A stretch of 64,000 nucleotides of DNA, from contig WION01000011.1 of assembly GCA_015039365.1 (NCBI GenBank), forward strand, positions 744,001-808,000. The letters are read 5' to 3'. This document shows, one piece after another, positions 10,490 through 21,300 of the stretch. The notes below the pieces were generated by a model that saw only the letters and a program-made list of their open reading frames with translations, did not search any database and was not told the origin of the DNA. This DNA comes from Amanita rubescens. Lineage: Eukaryota > Basidiomycota > Agaricomycetes > Agaricales > Amanitaceae. The position numbers and the translations under genes were made by a program. Every line of letters starts with the position of its first letter. Positions within the stretch are counted from its first letter, which is position 1.

Positions 10490-11948
10490 TACTTTTATTC
10501 ACCCAAGCCTATTAAGCCATTTTCGCCCTCTTACTAAAAAAGCTTCAGCCCAGTAACAGACTCCACCCTTCCATTCGTCGCGCGGAAAAGGTGATTCAAA
10601 CCCAATCATTATGCCCATAGCAGTTGACAAGCTGGCCAGACACGACCGACCGCGCTTCGCATCACGAGCGCGTGGACGCAGACAAAGTCGTATCGAGCAA
10701 AAACACGTCTTGCACGATTCCAAAGGCTTTTTGTTTTGCTATTTCTAACAGGGCGTAGAATAACGCTCTCGCGCCGAGGGAGAATCCAATGAGTGTCACC
10801 GGTCGAACGCCGAAGTGTCGATGGATAACAACGTCAGCGAGGACTAGTCTGGCGAGTTTAGCGCGGTCTAAAGCATTATTCCACGGATTATCAATGAGAT
10901 ATCCGAGTTTAGTTAAGACTGTGGAAAAACGGGTCGGTCGATGCGGTATTTGAGCGATGCTAAGGACACTTACTGACGGGCCACTGCGAAGCCGACATCA
11001 ATGCTGTCATCACCGTAGCTTGCAACACTGTCGTGCTAACTTGCGAAAGCACCTCGCCTGTAAGGATTGAGAGCGCGCTCCCAGGTTCTTGGATCATCTT
11101 CGGTTCACATAAAACGCTAAATGCGTCCCTTACGACGGGGTCTAGAACGAGGCTAAATAGCGGGTGGGCGTCGTACTGAGGGCCGTTCATAAACCCGGGT
11201 ACAATGAGTATACAGTTGACCCGTTTGTTGTTGTGCAGTGGGAAGACGTTGAATGTCCTCACCGTTTCGACATGCCCTTGACGGCGATTCCGGATCCGGT
11301 TAAAACACCTCCAGGGGTAATCACCGCTGCTCCACCTGTCCCAGCTAAGAAACCGGTAGTTCCACCAATTCCGATAGTAGTACACACAGCGCCCAAACCA
11401 GTGCCGATAACAGGCGCCAGCAAGCCGGCAAATAAGAGACCACCGCCCAAAGTGGCTAACCCTAACATCATGTAACGCTTCCTCCGCTGCAGCCTTTGGT
11501 GTTCTGCGACGAGATCCTTGTGCTTGAGGGTTTCTACGCCTTCTTGGATCTCTAGAGCTTTGGTGACGTGGCATTCGAATTTGACGACGTCTAACCAGCC
11601 TAGACCGAGTTTCTGTGCGACAATTTCAATGAGGACGCGTGAATGAGCGCCGTACACGCTGTCGGCGATGAGGATGGGGAAAAGGTCACAGAGGACGGTT
11701 CTGCGGATGTTGAGTGTGATGTCTTTGTCGTTGGAGGGGGTAGTGGTGACACCTGGCATGGCTGTTATTGTTTCTGAGAAGACTTTGGCGGTCGTCAATT
11801 GGCGTGGGCCATTTGCTACTGCCGCGTCATGAAATGTCGTCACATCGGACATCACAGAAGAGCACTTTGAAGCTCGTGCATTGATGACCGAAGTTTTGCC
11901 AGTACGAACACGGGAAAACGCCATGCGTGGCGCATCGGACACAGTCAT
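10490..11948 (-). pseudogene. DUF726/TMCO4-like alpha/beta-hydrolase pseudogene
   Basis: From the ATG at 11948 the frame reads LIADSVYGAHSRVL and LGLGWLDVVKFE, then a glycine-rich double membrane segment (MLGLATLGGGLLFAGLLAP), then, in another frame, VRTFNVFPLHNNKRVNC. After a canonical 55-nt intron (10919-10973) follow LTKLGYLIDNPWNNALDRA and VTLIGFSLGARALFYAL. This order is that of the DUF726 (yeast Mil1/human TMCO4) family, with GFSLG as nucleophile elbow. Breaks: a frameshift near 11260-11275, a TGA at 10662-10664 where the family normally reads through, and another TGA at 10596-10598 after HNDWV. The C-terminus dissolves into AT-rich sequence. I judge it non-functional. Confidence 0.8.
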
Positions 11949-12049
11949 ACCATGCCTCGGAGTATCGCGAACAGATTCCAGCTACATCTGTACTTAAACG
12001 TACATCTTGTCATAGATAAAGTGAGGCGCTTGAAGTTATTCAATTATAT

Positions 12050-13380
12050 TCAGGACCAATGGCACGAAGGTGAGGTGTACGTGGTCTGAACGCGTCGAAC
12101 GCCTTTTTGAGCGCATGGTATGTCTCGCGGAGCGAGCGTATGTCGGGTCCGGTGAGTCAAGGATGTCTCGCGTATCTTGTATCTTGCGTCGGAAAATGCC
12201 GCACGTAGCAGAAAAACGGGTTTCGCCGTGTCGAATGCCGGAAGATCCCGCTCCAGCAAGAGACCGAGTCCTTTCAGGCCTTGGAAACAGCCCTGTAGCG
12301 AATAAACTGCGGAACGAGGGTTACATGCAAAGGAGCTTGAAACTATAGTTTCATTAGTGAATTCAGCTACAGAGCAGGCTGCAGGATGGGATGAATGACC
12401 ATTCGGCATTAGAGAACCATGACAAAATCCTGTGCTACATTTTCGGATGTGTGTAGTGTTAGGGCTTGCAGAAGTGGCCCGCGCTCTCCTGTTGTCATCA
12501 AGCCATTCACGAGCTTCTTCAATTAGTGAAGTCCATTCAGCGTCAGTCAAACGTTCAAGCGTCTTGACGAAGATCGTTGCACGGCGAATACGCTTCGCAT
12601 TCTTCTCGGCCTTTGTGAATGTATCACCAAAGTTATTCTTCGAGAACTCAGGTAGATCCTTCTTCGCTCTCTCGCCTTCTTTCCAATATTCGAGCGCTCG
12701 CTCAACCTTAAAGAATGACTTGATTAGAGATGACCAATGGCTGGAGCGAAGACGTACTGCTTGCATTGACAATAGCAAGGCACCAATTGGCCTTGAATTC
12801 ACCAAGCTGTCGATGTCGTTGAGATGAACCAGATGAGCATTTGCAAAAGTGTAGAGAATGAGTTGGTTTCTCCCCAAACCCTAAATTGGCAATTGAGAAT
12901 CTGTACTGCTGAAATAAGGCAACGCACCTTTCTAAGCACCGGATCCTCGCTCCATTCCGACCATTGGTAGTAGTACGTGTAGTACGTGTGTTCCAGAGTA
13001 ATCATGATGGGAGCCTTTACGAGATGTGCGGAAATTTCACCAGCCATGAGTTCTTTTGTTGGAAGGCCTTTACGATTAGCGTCGATATGGGATTCAACAG
13101 CTTTTAATCCCATGGTTCCAAATCCGTTGTGCCAGGACTCGAGTTTCGACTTTGTCTGATAACGTTATTGATTGAAAATATGATTACTATGAGCGTGAGC
13201 CTGAGAATGGCTTACCAGCATGTACCAGACGTTATTCACTGCCACCATATACCTTTTCTCAGGAAAAACTTCATCGACAAACATGATTTTGTATGTGAGT
13301 TCCTCACCTACTGGGGGGAGCTTGTTAAATCCCACTGTGTGCTGTCCTGCAACTTGGATTGTGTGTGTTAGCCCTTTCTG
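12050..13380 (-). pseudogene. C-terminal part of lineage-specific gene, split by insertion
   Basis: Exons on the minus strand join cleanly. GEELTYKIMFVDEVFPEKRY (to ~13215) joins through a GTAAGC..ATCAG intron to SWHNGFGTMGLKAVESH and APIMITLEHTYYTYYYQW (to ~12928). A 47-nt GTGCGT..TTTAG intron then leads to GLGRNQLILYTFANAHL. A helical charged stretch ends near 12475, and the frame stays open to 12050 with less convincing text. I recall this pattern from uncharacterised multi-copy Agaricomycete proteins. Upstream the coding text stops at ~13380 and resumes, in the same direction, at 14992-15545 beyond an AT-rich block. Function unknown. From 11949 to 12049 nothing is seen. Confidence 0.55.
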
Positions 13381-13384
13381 GCTT

Positions 13385-14985
13385 CGTTCCTCAGCCAGAA
13401 GTTAGGGCTGCACACAAACAACCAAGTTATAAAATTATTAACTTAATTAATGTTAAAAGATTGTAAAACTGAGCACTGTCAAAGTTTAGAAAGTTGGATA
13501 TACATCTGAGTCTGCCCAGAGTATTTATACTTGACAGAGTTGCATAATTGAGCTCCTCTGAGTCAGTTCCATTTTTGTGAGCTCAAGAAGATGACCAGGT
13601 CTCAGTCTAGGGTCCATTCAAAATTTGATTTATTTTGCGTTTGCCATTTGTCATTGCAACAAGTTACAACCATACAATCTTTTTTTTTGCCAAAACCTGT
13701 TTGAGAGTTGTAAGTTCTCTTCATGAGAGACAGCCTACATGTTTCAAGTGCACACTGCTGGTCAGCCCCCATCCTCAGCCCCTCTTCTCTGATTTTATGG
13801 ACATCTTCTACAGGTTGGTTGATTCCCATTGCCTTCCTCTGGCACACCATAAAAAGTTATGGTCATAAGGATTTAGTATGCATCCTGCTGTTATATGTTT
13901 TGCATGTCTAGAACCACCTATGTATAACCCATGAGCACAGCCTACAGGGTTCTAGATTGAATCCAAGGGTCTCTTGGGGCTACTACCACTACTGAGAACC
14001 TCCAGGCCCATTACATGCATCATATCATTCCTTTGCTCATCAGGCAAAGGAGAAAATAGATCCTTGTGATTTCTGTCATTATCATCCAATTCATTCTGGA
14101 ATAATCTCCCCTGAATGTTGGATCCTAGAAGATCTGGCACTGGCAGCACCTGGTGGTGCTACTAAGCTTTAACAGGATTCTATCTATCAGAATGCACCCA
14201 GTCTCTTTTCAGCCTGTTGCATAGCCATATCACTGTCCATTGCATCCACACATTTTCAGAATTGACAACAGCAATTTACAGTGTGGACAGATGGATTAGA
14301 TGAGTTGGATATGAATTTGTTGAATGCTCATTAGCACTGCAATACAAAGGCCAACAGATACATGTATTGGACAGATAAAAGGTTTTCTAGTGTATTGGGG
14401 TGATATGAATGTGTAAAAATAGTATATTTGCAGAGGGGATGGTTGTCTTATCAGCTAAAGGTTGGTAATGCAATGTACAGGCCAAAATTCCCAATATAGA
14501 GTGAAGGTTCCCACAATTACATTGTATTTTCACACAGTTAGAATGCTATTGGAGTGATATGAATGTATAGATAAAGTATATTTGCAAAGAGGATGGTTGT
14601 CTGATCAGTTAAAGGTTGATAATGCAATGTACAAGCTAAAATTCCCAATATAGGGCAAAGTTTCCCACAATTACATTGTGTTTTCACATTAGAATGGTAC
14701 CGGAGTCATATGAAGGTATAAATATGGTATATTTGCAGAGGGGATGGTTGTCTGATCACTTAGAAGGCTGATAATGCAGTGTAGAGGCCAAAATTCCCAA
14801 TATAGTGCAAAGTTTCCCACAATTAGATCATATTTCTCACAGTTAGAACTTAGAATGGCTTCAGAGCGATTTTCTAATGTATTTCTAATGTAAGGTGACC
14901 CTTAGGGTCGAATTTTCCCACTATTGAGGCGAAATTCCCATCATTAACGGGAATTTTCCCACTATTGACAAAAGAATTCCCACGT
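13385..14985. mobile_element. AT-rich insertion of ~1.6 kb
   Basis: Coding text of one gene family lies on both sides (to 13380 and from 14992, both minus strand), but this interval is AT-rich and non-coding. It carries a tandem array at 14398-14860 and, at its right edge, repeated GGGAAAATTCCC/GGGAATTTTCCC-type words (14915-14965). No transposase frame, clear terminal repeat or target-site duplication was found. A non-autonomous element is the simplest reading. Helitron-related non-autonomous DNA is possible but unproven. Confidence 0.45.
14398..14860. repeat. AT-rich tandem repeat, ~152 bp period
   Basis: Three units start GGGGTGATATGAATG (14398), GGAGTGATATGAATG (14551) and GGAGTCATATGAAGG (14702). 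Each contains GGGGATGGTTGTCT or a variant and AATTCCCAATATAG. Lies inside the AT-rich insertion. Confidence 0.75.
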
Positions 14986-14991
14986 CGCTCA

Positions 14992-15545
14992 TTAAGCTTT
15001 ACGGCGACCGGTAATACAAGGGGTCGCAAGCTCCCCCATCAATTGCAAGTCCTTCACACTCAGCAGTGCCCATGGTTCAAGTGATGCTGTCTTCATGCGT
15101 GCACGAGACACCACAACATTCTTGAACAAAGATTCTGTTTGAGCCTGGTCTGGGAGGTGCGAATGCTTCCACTTTTTGTCGCCATTGCATGACGCTGTCA
15201 TACTGGACCTGGATGACGACTCGAAATTCTTCTCGATCTTTATCATTGACTGGGAATCGCTGTTAGTCAAGTAGTAAGAGGGGAAAAAAATTAACTTAAC
15301 GTATGCGGCGCCAGACGTGGCCTTGGATGGTTTCTGATCAGACTGGACCGCTTTTGCTTCAACTACATCAGTCTCGCCATCCGCAACAGGTCCGCCATAT
15401 TGAAGCATGGCATCGTTGTCATCTGAAGGGGATGTGGACGTAGATTTCCCGACAAGTTTCGCCCATTGTTGATCGATGCCATCTTCCAGTGCAACGTATT
15501 TCTTCTTCTTTGATCGTTTGCTGCTGGGGAAAACATGGTGTGAGA
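14992..15545 (-). pseudogene. N-terminal part of the split lineage-specific gene
   Basis: Minus-strand coding text: SKRSKKKKYVALEDG (basic, possibly nuclear), ending 5' at a TTTTCCCCAG acceptor at ~15530. A probable small intron follows (GTTAAT..TAACAG, 36 nt, frame kept), then KKWKHSHLPDQAQTE and LEPWALLSVKDLQLM. The HLP..F..PW.L pattern matches the same multi-copy Agaricomycete family as 12050-13380, which would be its continuation. The frame ends at TAA (14992) exactly where AT-rich sequence begins, so the stop is probably supplied by the insertion. Confidence 0.5.
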
Positions 15546-15599
15546 AACACCACTACGGACGAAGTCAAGCATACTCATAGGTGTTTCCGGCTATCTCGG

Positions 15600-16350
15600 A
15601 CGCTTTACATTTATTGTTTGAGGGTGTTCCCGTATTGGGCTTAGTCTTCCTCGTCTTTGCGGCTTTTCTTCACTTTGCTTTTCTTCGTCTTTTGTGGGTC
15701 TTCATCATCGCCATCTTCAAGTTCATCTTCGATATCATGTTCCTCAACATCTTCAGAAGACCCTGATTCTTCACGGTTTGAATCCTGATACTCGTCTGCA
15801 AGGTAGTTCATTCATTGGTTACATTTGTGTTTGCCAATGCTTACCACCAGAATCCACACTTGATTCCGCATAGCCGACCAGTTGTGCAGTGCCCTTTGCT
15901 GCACGCGGGATCGATCGGCGCACCACAGGATCTAGATGTGGTCAACTTCCAGTCTTCCCTTTGGCTGGCGGTGAGGTCTGTGAACAATATGACTGCATAT
16001 AGTCGCTAACATCAACGCACCAGTATTCTTTGTCGGGTTTTCCTTGTTGCTGTGGCAAAGTTCGTCTCTTCATCAGGCACGACCAACTTCTTTTTCGCTG
16101 CAGTAAGGTCGGTGAACAAACATGACCACATATCGCAACTAACTCGGAGAACACACCACGCGCTCTTCATGCTCCTTATCCTGTCCTTTGGCTGGTGGTA
16201 AGGCTATGAGCAGACAAGACCGCATAAAGCCACTAAAATTTTTTCACCAGCTCCACGATCTTTCCTGCACTCTTGTTCGCGCTCTTCATCTTGCCGAAGC
16301 TGCTCATCTTCAATAGCCGCGAGCTTCTCGACGGCTTTCATCAGCAATCC
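15600..16350 (-). other. Acidic/basic low-complexity exons with duplicated exon-intron modules
   Basis: Minus-strand exons are recognisable by composition: MKAVEKLAAIEDEQLRQDEE (to ~16250), AKGQDKEHEER, AAKKKLVVPDEET, AKGKTG, then an acidic run EHDIEDELEDGDDEDPQK (~15720-15760). They are separated by short introns (donors GTGAAA, GTGTGT, GTGCGT; acceptors CACCAG, CTGCAG, GCCAG) that resemble one another, each with GATATG/CTATATGCAGTC-like text. They probably form the 5' part of the split gene. A frame change after the acidic run (RKDEED stop versus TKPNTGTPSNNK) means decay or an unseen intron. Not reliable as a gene model. Confidence 0.35.
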
Positions 16351-16370
16351 TGGGTATTGTTCCGGAACTT

Positions 16371-16550
16371 TCCGGAGTGCTCCAGAGCAAGTGGAGCGCT
16401 GGAGTTACTGTAGCATGGGTCCTGGGTTACTGAGAGCTCCGGATTCAACCTATAATTCATGTATCACTCTGTATCACTCTGGAATATGATAGAATTCAAT
16501 GTGCTGGCAGTAATACCTGCTTCAGCTTATGCAATCTGGAGCACTCCCGA
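16371..16550. mobile_element. MITE-like element with 16-bp terminal inverted repeats
   Basis: TCCGGAGTGCTCCAGA at 16371-16386 and TCTGGAGCACTCCCGA at 16535-16550 are inverted repeats matching at 15 of 16 positions. The 180-bp interior is non-coding. No clear target-site duplication was seen. It lies between the acidic exons and the Epl1-like pseudogene. Confidence 0.5.
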
Positions 16551-16619
16551 GCAATTACCATAATTGGTATATCTCAACATTCATATTATTGGTTACGACA
16601 CAACGAAACAATTCCATTA

Positions 16620-18066
16620 AACAGCTAAATACAATACTACTGAAGCACCGATTTGAGGTTCTGTACCTTGATCCCTGCTTAAGCCGGTGCGCTGACCGTA
16701 CTGAGCAAATGCTGCTGGATTTGCTAGCACTGCGCCATACGTAGCTGGCGATTGAGGCGAGCTGATAGTTTGACGTCAAATTGACCGGGACTTGATTTTG
16801 TGACTTTGGTCGGGCCGGCGATCCATTAGCGGAAGCTTCTTGCGTTTGTCCCGTTGTATCCGGCTGTGCAGCCGCGGCACCGCCATTTACCAGACCACCA
16901 TTCACATGATTATCTGACTTGAGGGCATCGACGTGCGGCATGTTAATGGCAGCGCGACCCACGCCGTTCGTCACTGAAGGTGTAGGATGGTGCATAACGG
17001 CTACCGGGGAACCTGCGGGTACCTGTGCAGTGGGAGTTGCTTGCAAGGCCGAGACAGCGGGGACTGGACGCATCCCACCGTTTGACGATATGCGCATTTG
17101 TGGCACACTAGTAGGCGGAGGCATTTTCTTCACCTGATGGAGGATACGGACGCGCAGCACCATTCGGATCACAATGCAACATTGCCATCATGCCTCATAT
17201 GTAGGGGTATGATAGAGTCGTCCTTTGGGCGTCGGTACAGGGATGGTGACTAAACTATGCTGTTCGCCTTCACCGAGCAGCTTCAATGAATGCTTCATGT
17301 ATCTTGGGAGAAGATCAGAGCCAGGATTGACTCGACAAGATGAAAGGCTTACTTGGATTCATAGTCGTCTACCAACATTCTATCTTGCTCGTCTGCACCT
17401 TGAGGTCCGAAGGCTGGTACGTCATCTGAGTCAAATCGCCATCGTTCTGTTAACCGCCGGATCTCATCTTCATCTTCATCATCTGACGCGATACTAGAAG
17501 GCAAAACAGACCGGCGCGGCGCTCGACGCGATAGGGCCCGATGTATGGAATGCCGACGATCAAAACGCATGCAACTGCCTCGTCCGATGCGAAGGCAAAC
17601 GGGCCTGGGTTGCGGTTGCGGAGGATCTTCGTCTGAACCTGAAGATGCAGGTGGAACTTGAACAACCGCGCAGCGCGATCTTTTGGTCGCATCGCCACCT
17701 CGACGCGCGCAGGAGGTAAATATGCATCGTTTGTCCTGAGCTTGAGAGGTAAGAAACGGGTCAGAGAAAGTGGGAAAAGAAATAAAGGAAAGACGAACGT
17801 TGTCTCTAGTCTCTTCTTGGGTGTTCTTTATCAATCAGAAGTTCTTTGTCGTTTTTGTCGCCGAGCAAAGGACATTTCCTTTTCAGATCAGCCAAAGCAG
17901 CTCGCTTCTCCCAGATGACCTGTGATTGCTGTGCTAGCTCCTTAACCGTTTCGGACCCATGATGGCATATGGAAGGTGGGAGGGGCAATGAAAAGATTTC
18001 TTGATAGTCCGAAAAAGGAGGGAATGAACTCGCCGAAACTCGCCGTGGGCGCAATTTACTGCACAT
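16620..18066 (-). pseudogene. Epl1/Enhancer-of-polycomb-like fragment, 5'-truncated
   Basis: Reading from 18066 down: SLPLPPSICHHGSETVKELA, AALADLKRKCPLLGDKNDKE, then (17349-17700) RRAPRRSVLPSS, ERWRFDSDDVPAFGPQG and DEQDRMLVDDYESK. A 50-nt intron (GTAAGC..CCCAAG) leads to YMKHSLKLLGEGEQHSL, then (16640-17140) PPTSVPQMRISSNGGMRP, INMPHVD and ARPKSQNQ. A frame change gives SSPQSPATYG and FAQYGQRTGLS. This order matches the middle and C-terminal part of fungal Epl1, a NuA4 histone-acetyltransferase subunit. The conserved N-terminal EPL1 domain is missing; the fragment starts about 50 bp from the putative Helitron end. Frameshifts in the tail support pseudogene status. Assignment is from recalled family text, not alignment. 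Confidence 0.55.
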
Positions 18067-18069
18067 TGC

Positions 18070-18360
18070 AATTGGGGAAGTTGGAAATGCATGTTACCTA
18101 ATAGTGCATCCGCTCCAGCCAGTGTGGTACTTGAAGTACTTGGCAGGTGTGGGCCACCAAGTGGCAGATCCGAGGCCGTTTTTTATTTATTTAAAAAAGG
18201 CCTGTATAATAGTATATATTTTTAAGCCTTCCAAGAAGCACAGTGTATGATGTAGACTCATTATTGATCTGAGTTTGAGGCAATGGCACCACAGTCCATA
18301 AATTCAACTTGTTGACCTAACCTAACTCAAGTTTTCATTGATCATGCCACTCTTCCATGT
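18070..18360 (-). other. Putative Helitron 3' non-coding end with hairpins
   Basis: Downstream of the Helitron stop codon. Three self-complementary stretches: GTACTT-G-AAGTAC (18127-18139), GCCAC-CAA-GTGGC (18153-18165) and a longer AGGCC..GGCCT with T6/A6 arms (18173-18203). On the minus strand two CTGG words (18115-18122) follow the first hairpin by a few bases. That would fit a Helitron CTRR terminus. However, the base after it is not the usual T, so the exact end is unproven. Confidence 0.35.
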
Positions 18361-21300
18361 TCAAACTTTAACATAAATAGCCACCAAGGCATTTTTACCC
18401 CTACATGTGTGTAATGGGTCACCAAAAGTTTGAATTGTACCTTCATATAATAAAGATTGACCAGTGGCTAACCCATCATGGAACCATATTGTGCCATTAT
18501 TGTGTACAACTCTTGCTGTAAAATGTGAATCCCCATAATAAATTATTCCCCTTAGTTCATATGCAACTTCTTCATTGTTAATATGTATACAGAAGGTTTG
18601 ATCAATTCGAAGCAGCTTACTTGAGAAATCAAAGGCTATAAATGGCAATGGAAGAAGAAATTGATGAGTAATTGCCATCTTCTCTGGGCAGGAGGAACAA
18701 GTTAAGTTGGATTCCTCTTTCAATTCTTGTGTCCATTCTGAAACAGAACTAGACCTAGTTGAACCTATTGTAAGTTGACAGCAGGTATTGTTGGTCCTTC
18801 TTGTTGTTGAAATGTGGCCATTCTTGCATATAAAATCATTTTGTATTGCAGTGGTCGGCATTGTCAGCACATATTCAATAAGCATTGAAACTGAAGTAAA
18901 TTGTCCCCATCTGAAATGGGAAGGAGCAAGTTGATGCAAATATCTTCTGGTATCATCCCTTGTGGACTCCAGTGTCTTGGCTCCAGAAGCATGCTTTATA
19001 AAGTTTAAAGCCAAATTTCTCAATATATCATTTAAGTTTCTGAATATTTCAGTGTAGACACTCTTATTGCTGGACCAAATTGAATGTATTATACATAGAA
19101 CAGCATCATAGGCACAGCTATTTTGGTGCCAAACAGTTCCTATAGGAATCAAAGACTGTACATCCATGCTCACACTATCAGCATGACTTTGAGCTTTTGT
19201 ATTTGTCTTGTTTATCTTTGTTTTATGTTCTTTTTCTGGTGTGATCTCCTTCCTCTTACTGCTTTTGAGTGGAGTAGCAGGTGTTTCTTTAGACATTGAG
19301 CCAGTCTTAGATATTGAACTAGTTACAGTCTCTTTTGTCATGATCTTCCATGGCAAGTCACATGCAATTGGATCAAGCATAGGATCTTTTTTGCTCCATT
19401 TAATGGATGGATGCACTGTGCTTGGTACATAAGCCATCCCTTTATGCAGTCTGAATGTGTGTATAAGTGCATTGCGTCTATCTCCACTCACTGAACTTGG
19501 TAGTTTGCCTAAATACCGCAATTTTGTAATTTCATCAAGCAACTCAAGGTCACGAAATTCTTGTCTCAATGCACCTGAAGCTTTTCCTGTTATTTTTTTG
19601 GGATCAAATCCCTGTAGAATAACTGTACCCTGAGCTGTTGAACTTCGAGAAAGAGCAGTATAATATGCTTGGTGAGATCTGCAGTTGTTAATGTCTACTG
19701 GATTGTATGGTCTTGTCTTTCCTTGAGAAGCAAAGTCAGTCATAGCAAAGTTTGGTAAAACTTCAACTTGAGATCTAGAAATGGATACTTGGCTACCATC
19801 TGGCAATTTACAAGATATAAATACAGTAGACCTTGTTAAGGGTACAACATTCTCAGGGAGCCCCTTTATCTGCACAGTCTTTGGTGGTGATTTCAGTTTC
19901 ACAAACAAAACATCTAATATCTGTTGGCTAAATTGACCCACTGTAGATTGCCAGCCAACAACAGTGGCTTCCTGACCATTTGTAATGCATAATTCAGTAG
20001 CTACATTGCATTTGATCATGACAGGAAGTCCCAAGCAAATTGAGAGCTTACCAGGAACAGGCTTGTCAGCACTTGAATGTGATAAGCTCCATAACATTTT
20101 TTGTTGCACAGCACTAAGCTTAGCCAACCTTTTCTTGGGTTTCCCATGTTTTTTGTTTCTTTCAAGTTCATCTGATGGCTTCAAGGAATCTTCTGAGAAA
20201 AACTCAACAAGTTGTTGTCCAGTATGTTGTGCATATGCTTGACAACCCAACCTATTTATTTCATCCTTCTGTGCATTTTTGGCAGTTATTATTGATACAA
20301 ATTTGAATTTTTCATCAGTTATGGAACATTTACCTGGAACTTGAGAGGTGATGAGTGACCTGAGGAATTGTATATCAGCAAGAGTGCAGTCCTTATACCT
20401 CATATTGCTTAAGACTGTGCGCAGTTTATCATCATCCTTAGATTGAGTCTTTTGTCTCATATTCTGCCTAAGGATGACTACTATAGTAACTTGGTGCCAC
20501 AATGCTCTACCCATTGAACTCTCTTGTGCCTTTTTTGAAGTTCCACATTGGCCAACAGTCCTGCTATATAATGACACATTTTCACCCCCAACAGGGGGAG
20601 GCAGCTGAGCAAAGTCACCAGCAAAAAGGAAGTTTAATCCTCCAAATGGAAGTGTTGGTTCATTCATTACTTTGCACAACTGAGAACTTATTTTATACAA
20701 GTCATGGCAAGACAGCATTGAAACTTCATCCAAGAAGATATAATCTACTCCTAGTAACCTTAATCGAACCTGTGCCAATGCCTTAGTAGCTTGTGCATCA
20801 CTACTCATATCATTTATTGCAAGGACAGAATGATAGGTTGATCCTGATAGCAATGCAGCTGCAGTTCCAGTTGGGGCCACTATTGTGAATCTATATGCTT
20901 CATGTCTGCTTTCAAAGAAGCTTGAAACTGCCTTGAGTACCTGTGATTTTCCTGTACCACCCATGCCACCTATATACATCTTCAATGGCTCTGAATTTGG
21001 CAAGACAACATGATTTGCTATGATCCTGAAAGCCCTCTCTTGTTCTTCATTCAGCAAGTACTGCTGGCATATGATATCCATTGAATTGTTATGCTCTGTT
21101 GTATGAAATCTTTTCTCTAGGTAGGCTTTGTCAATCACTTTCACGACATTTGGTGTGAATGATTCAGTCACAGCATTCTTGTCTTTGAATGTTGGTTGCA
21201 CTTTGTTTTCAAGGGCTCTTTGTTTCTGTTCTTGTAACATTGCTTTCCATGTTGAAGCAGGCAAATGGCTGGATGAGTTGACTTCAATGATATTAGTACA

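Noticed and set aside
18115..18122. Calling CTGG as the exact Helitron 3' terminus
   Set aside because: Hairpin spacing fits, but the base following CTGG is not T and no second copy is available for comparison, so it is left as a candidate only.
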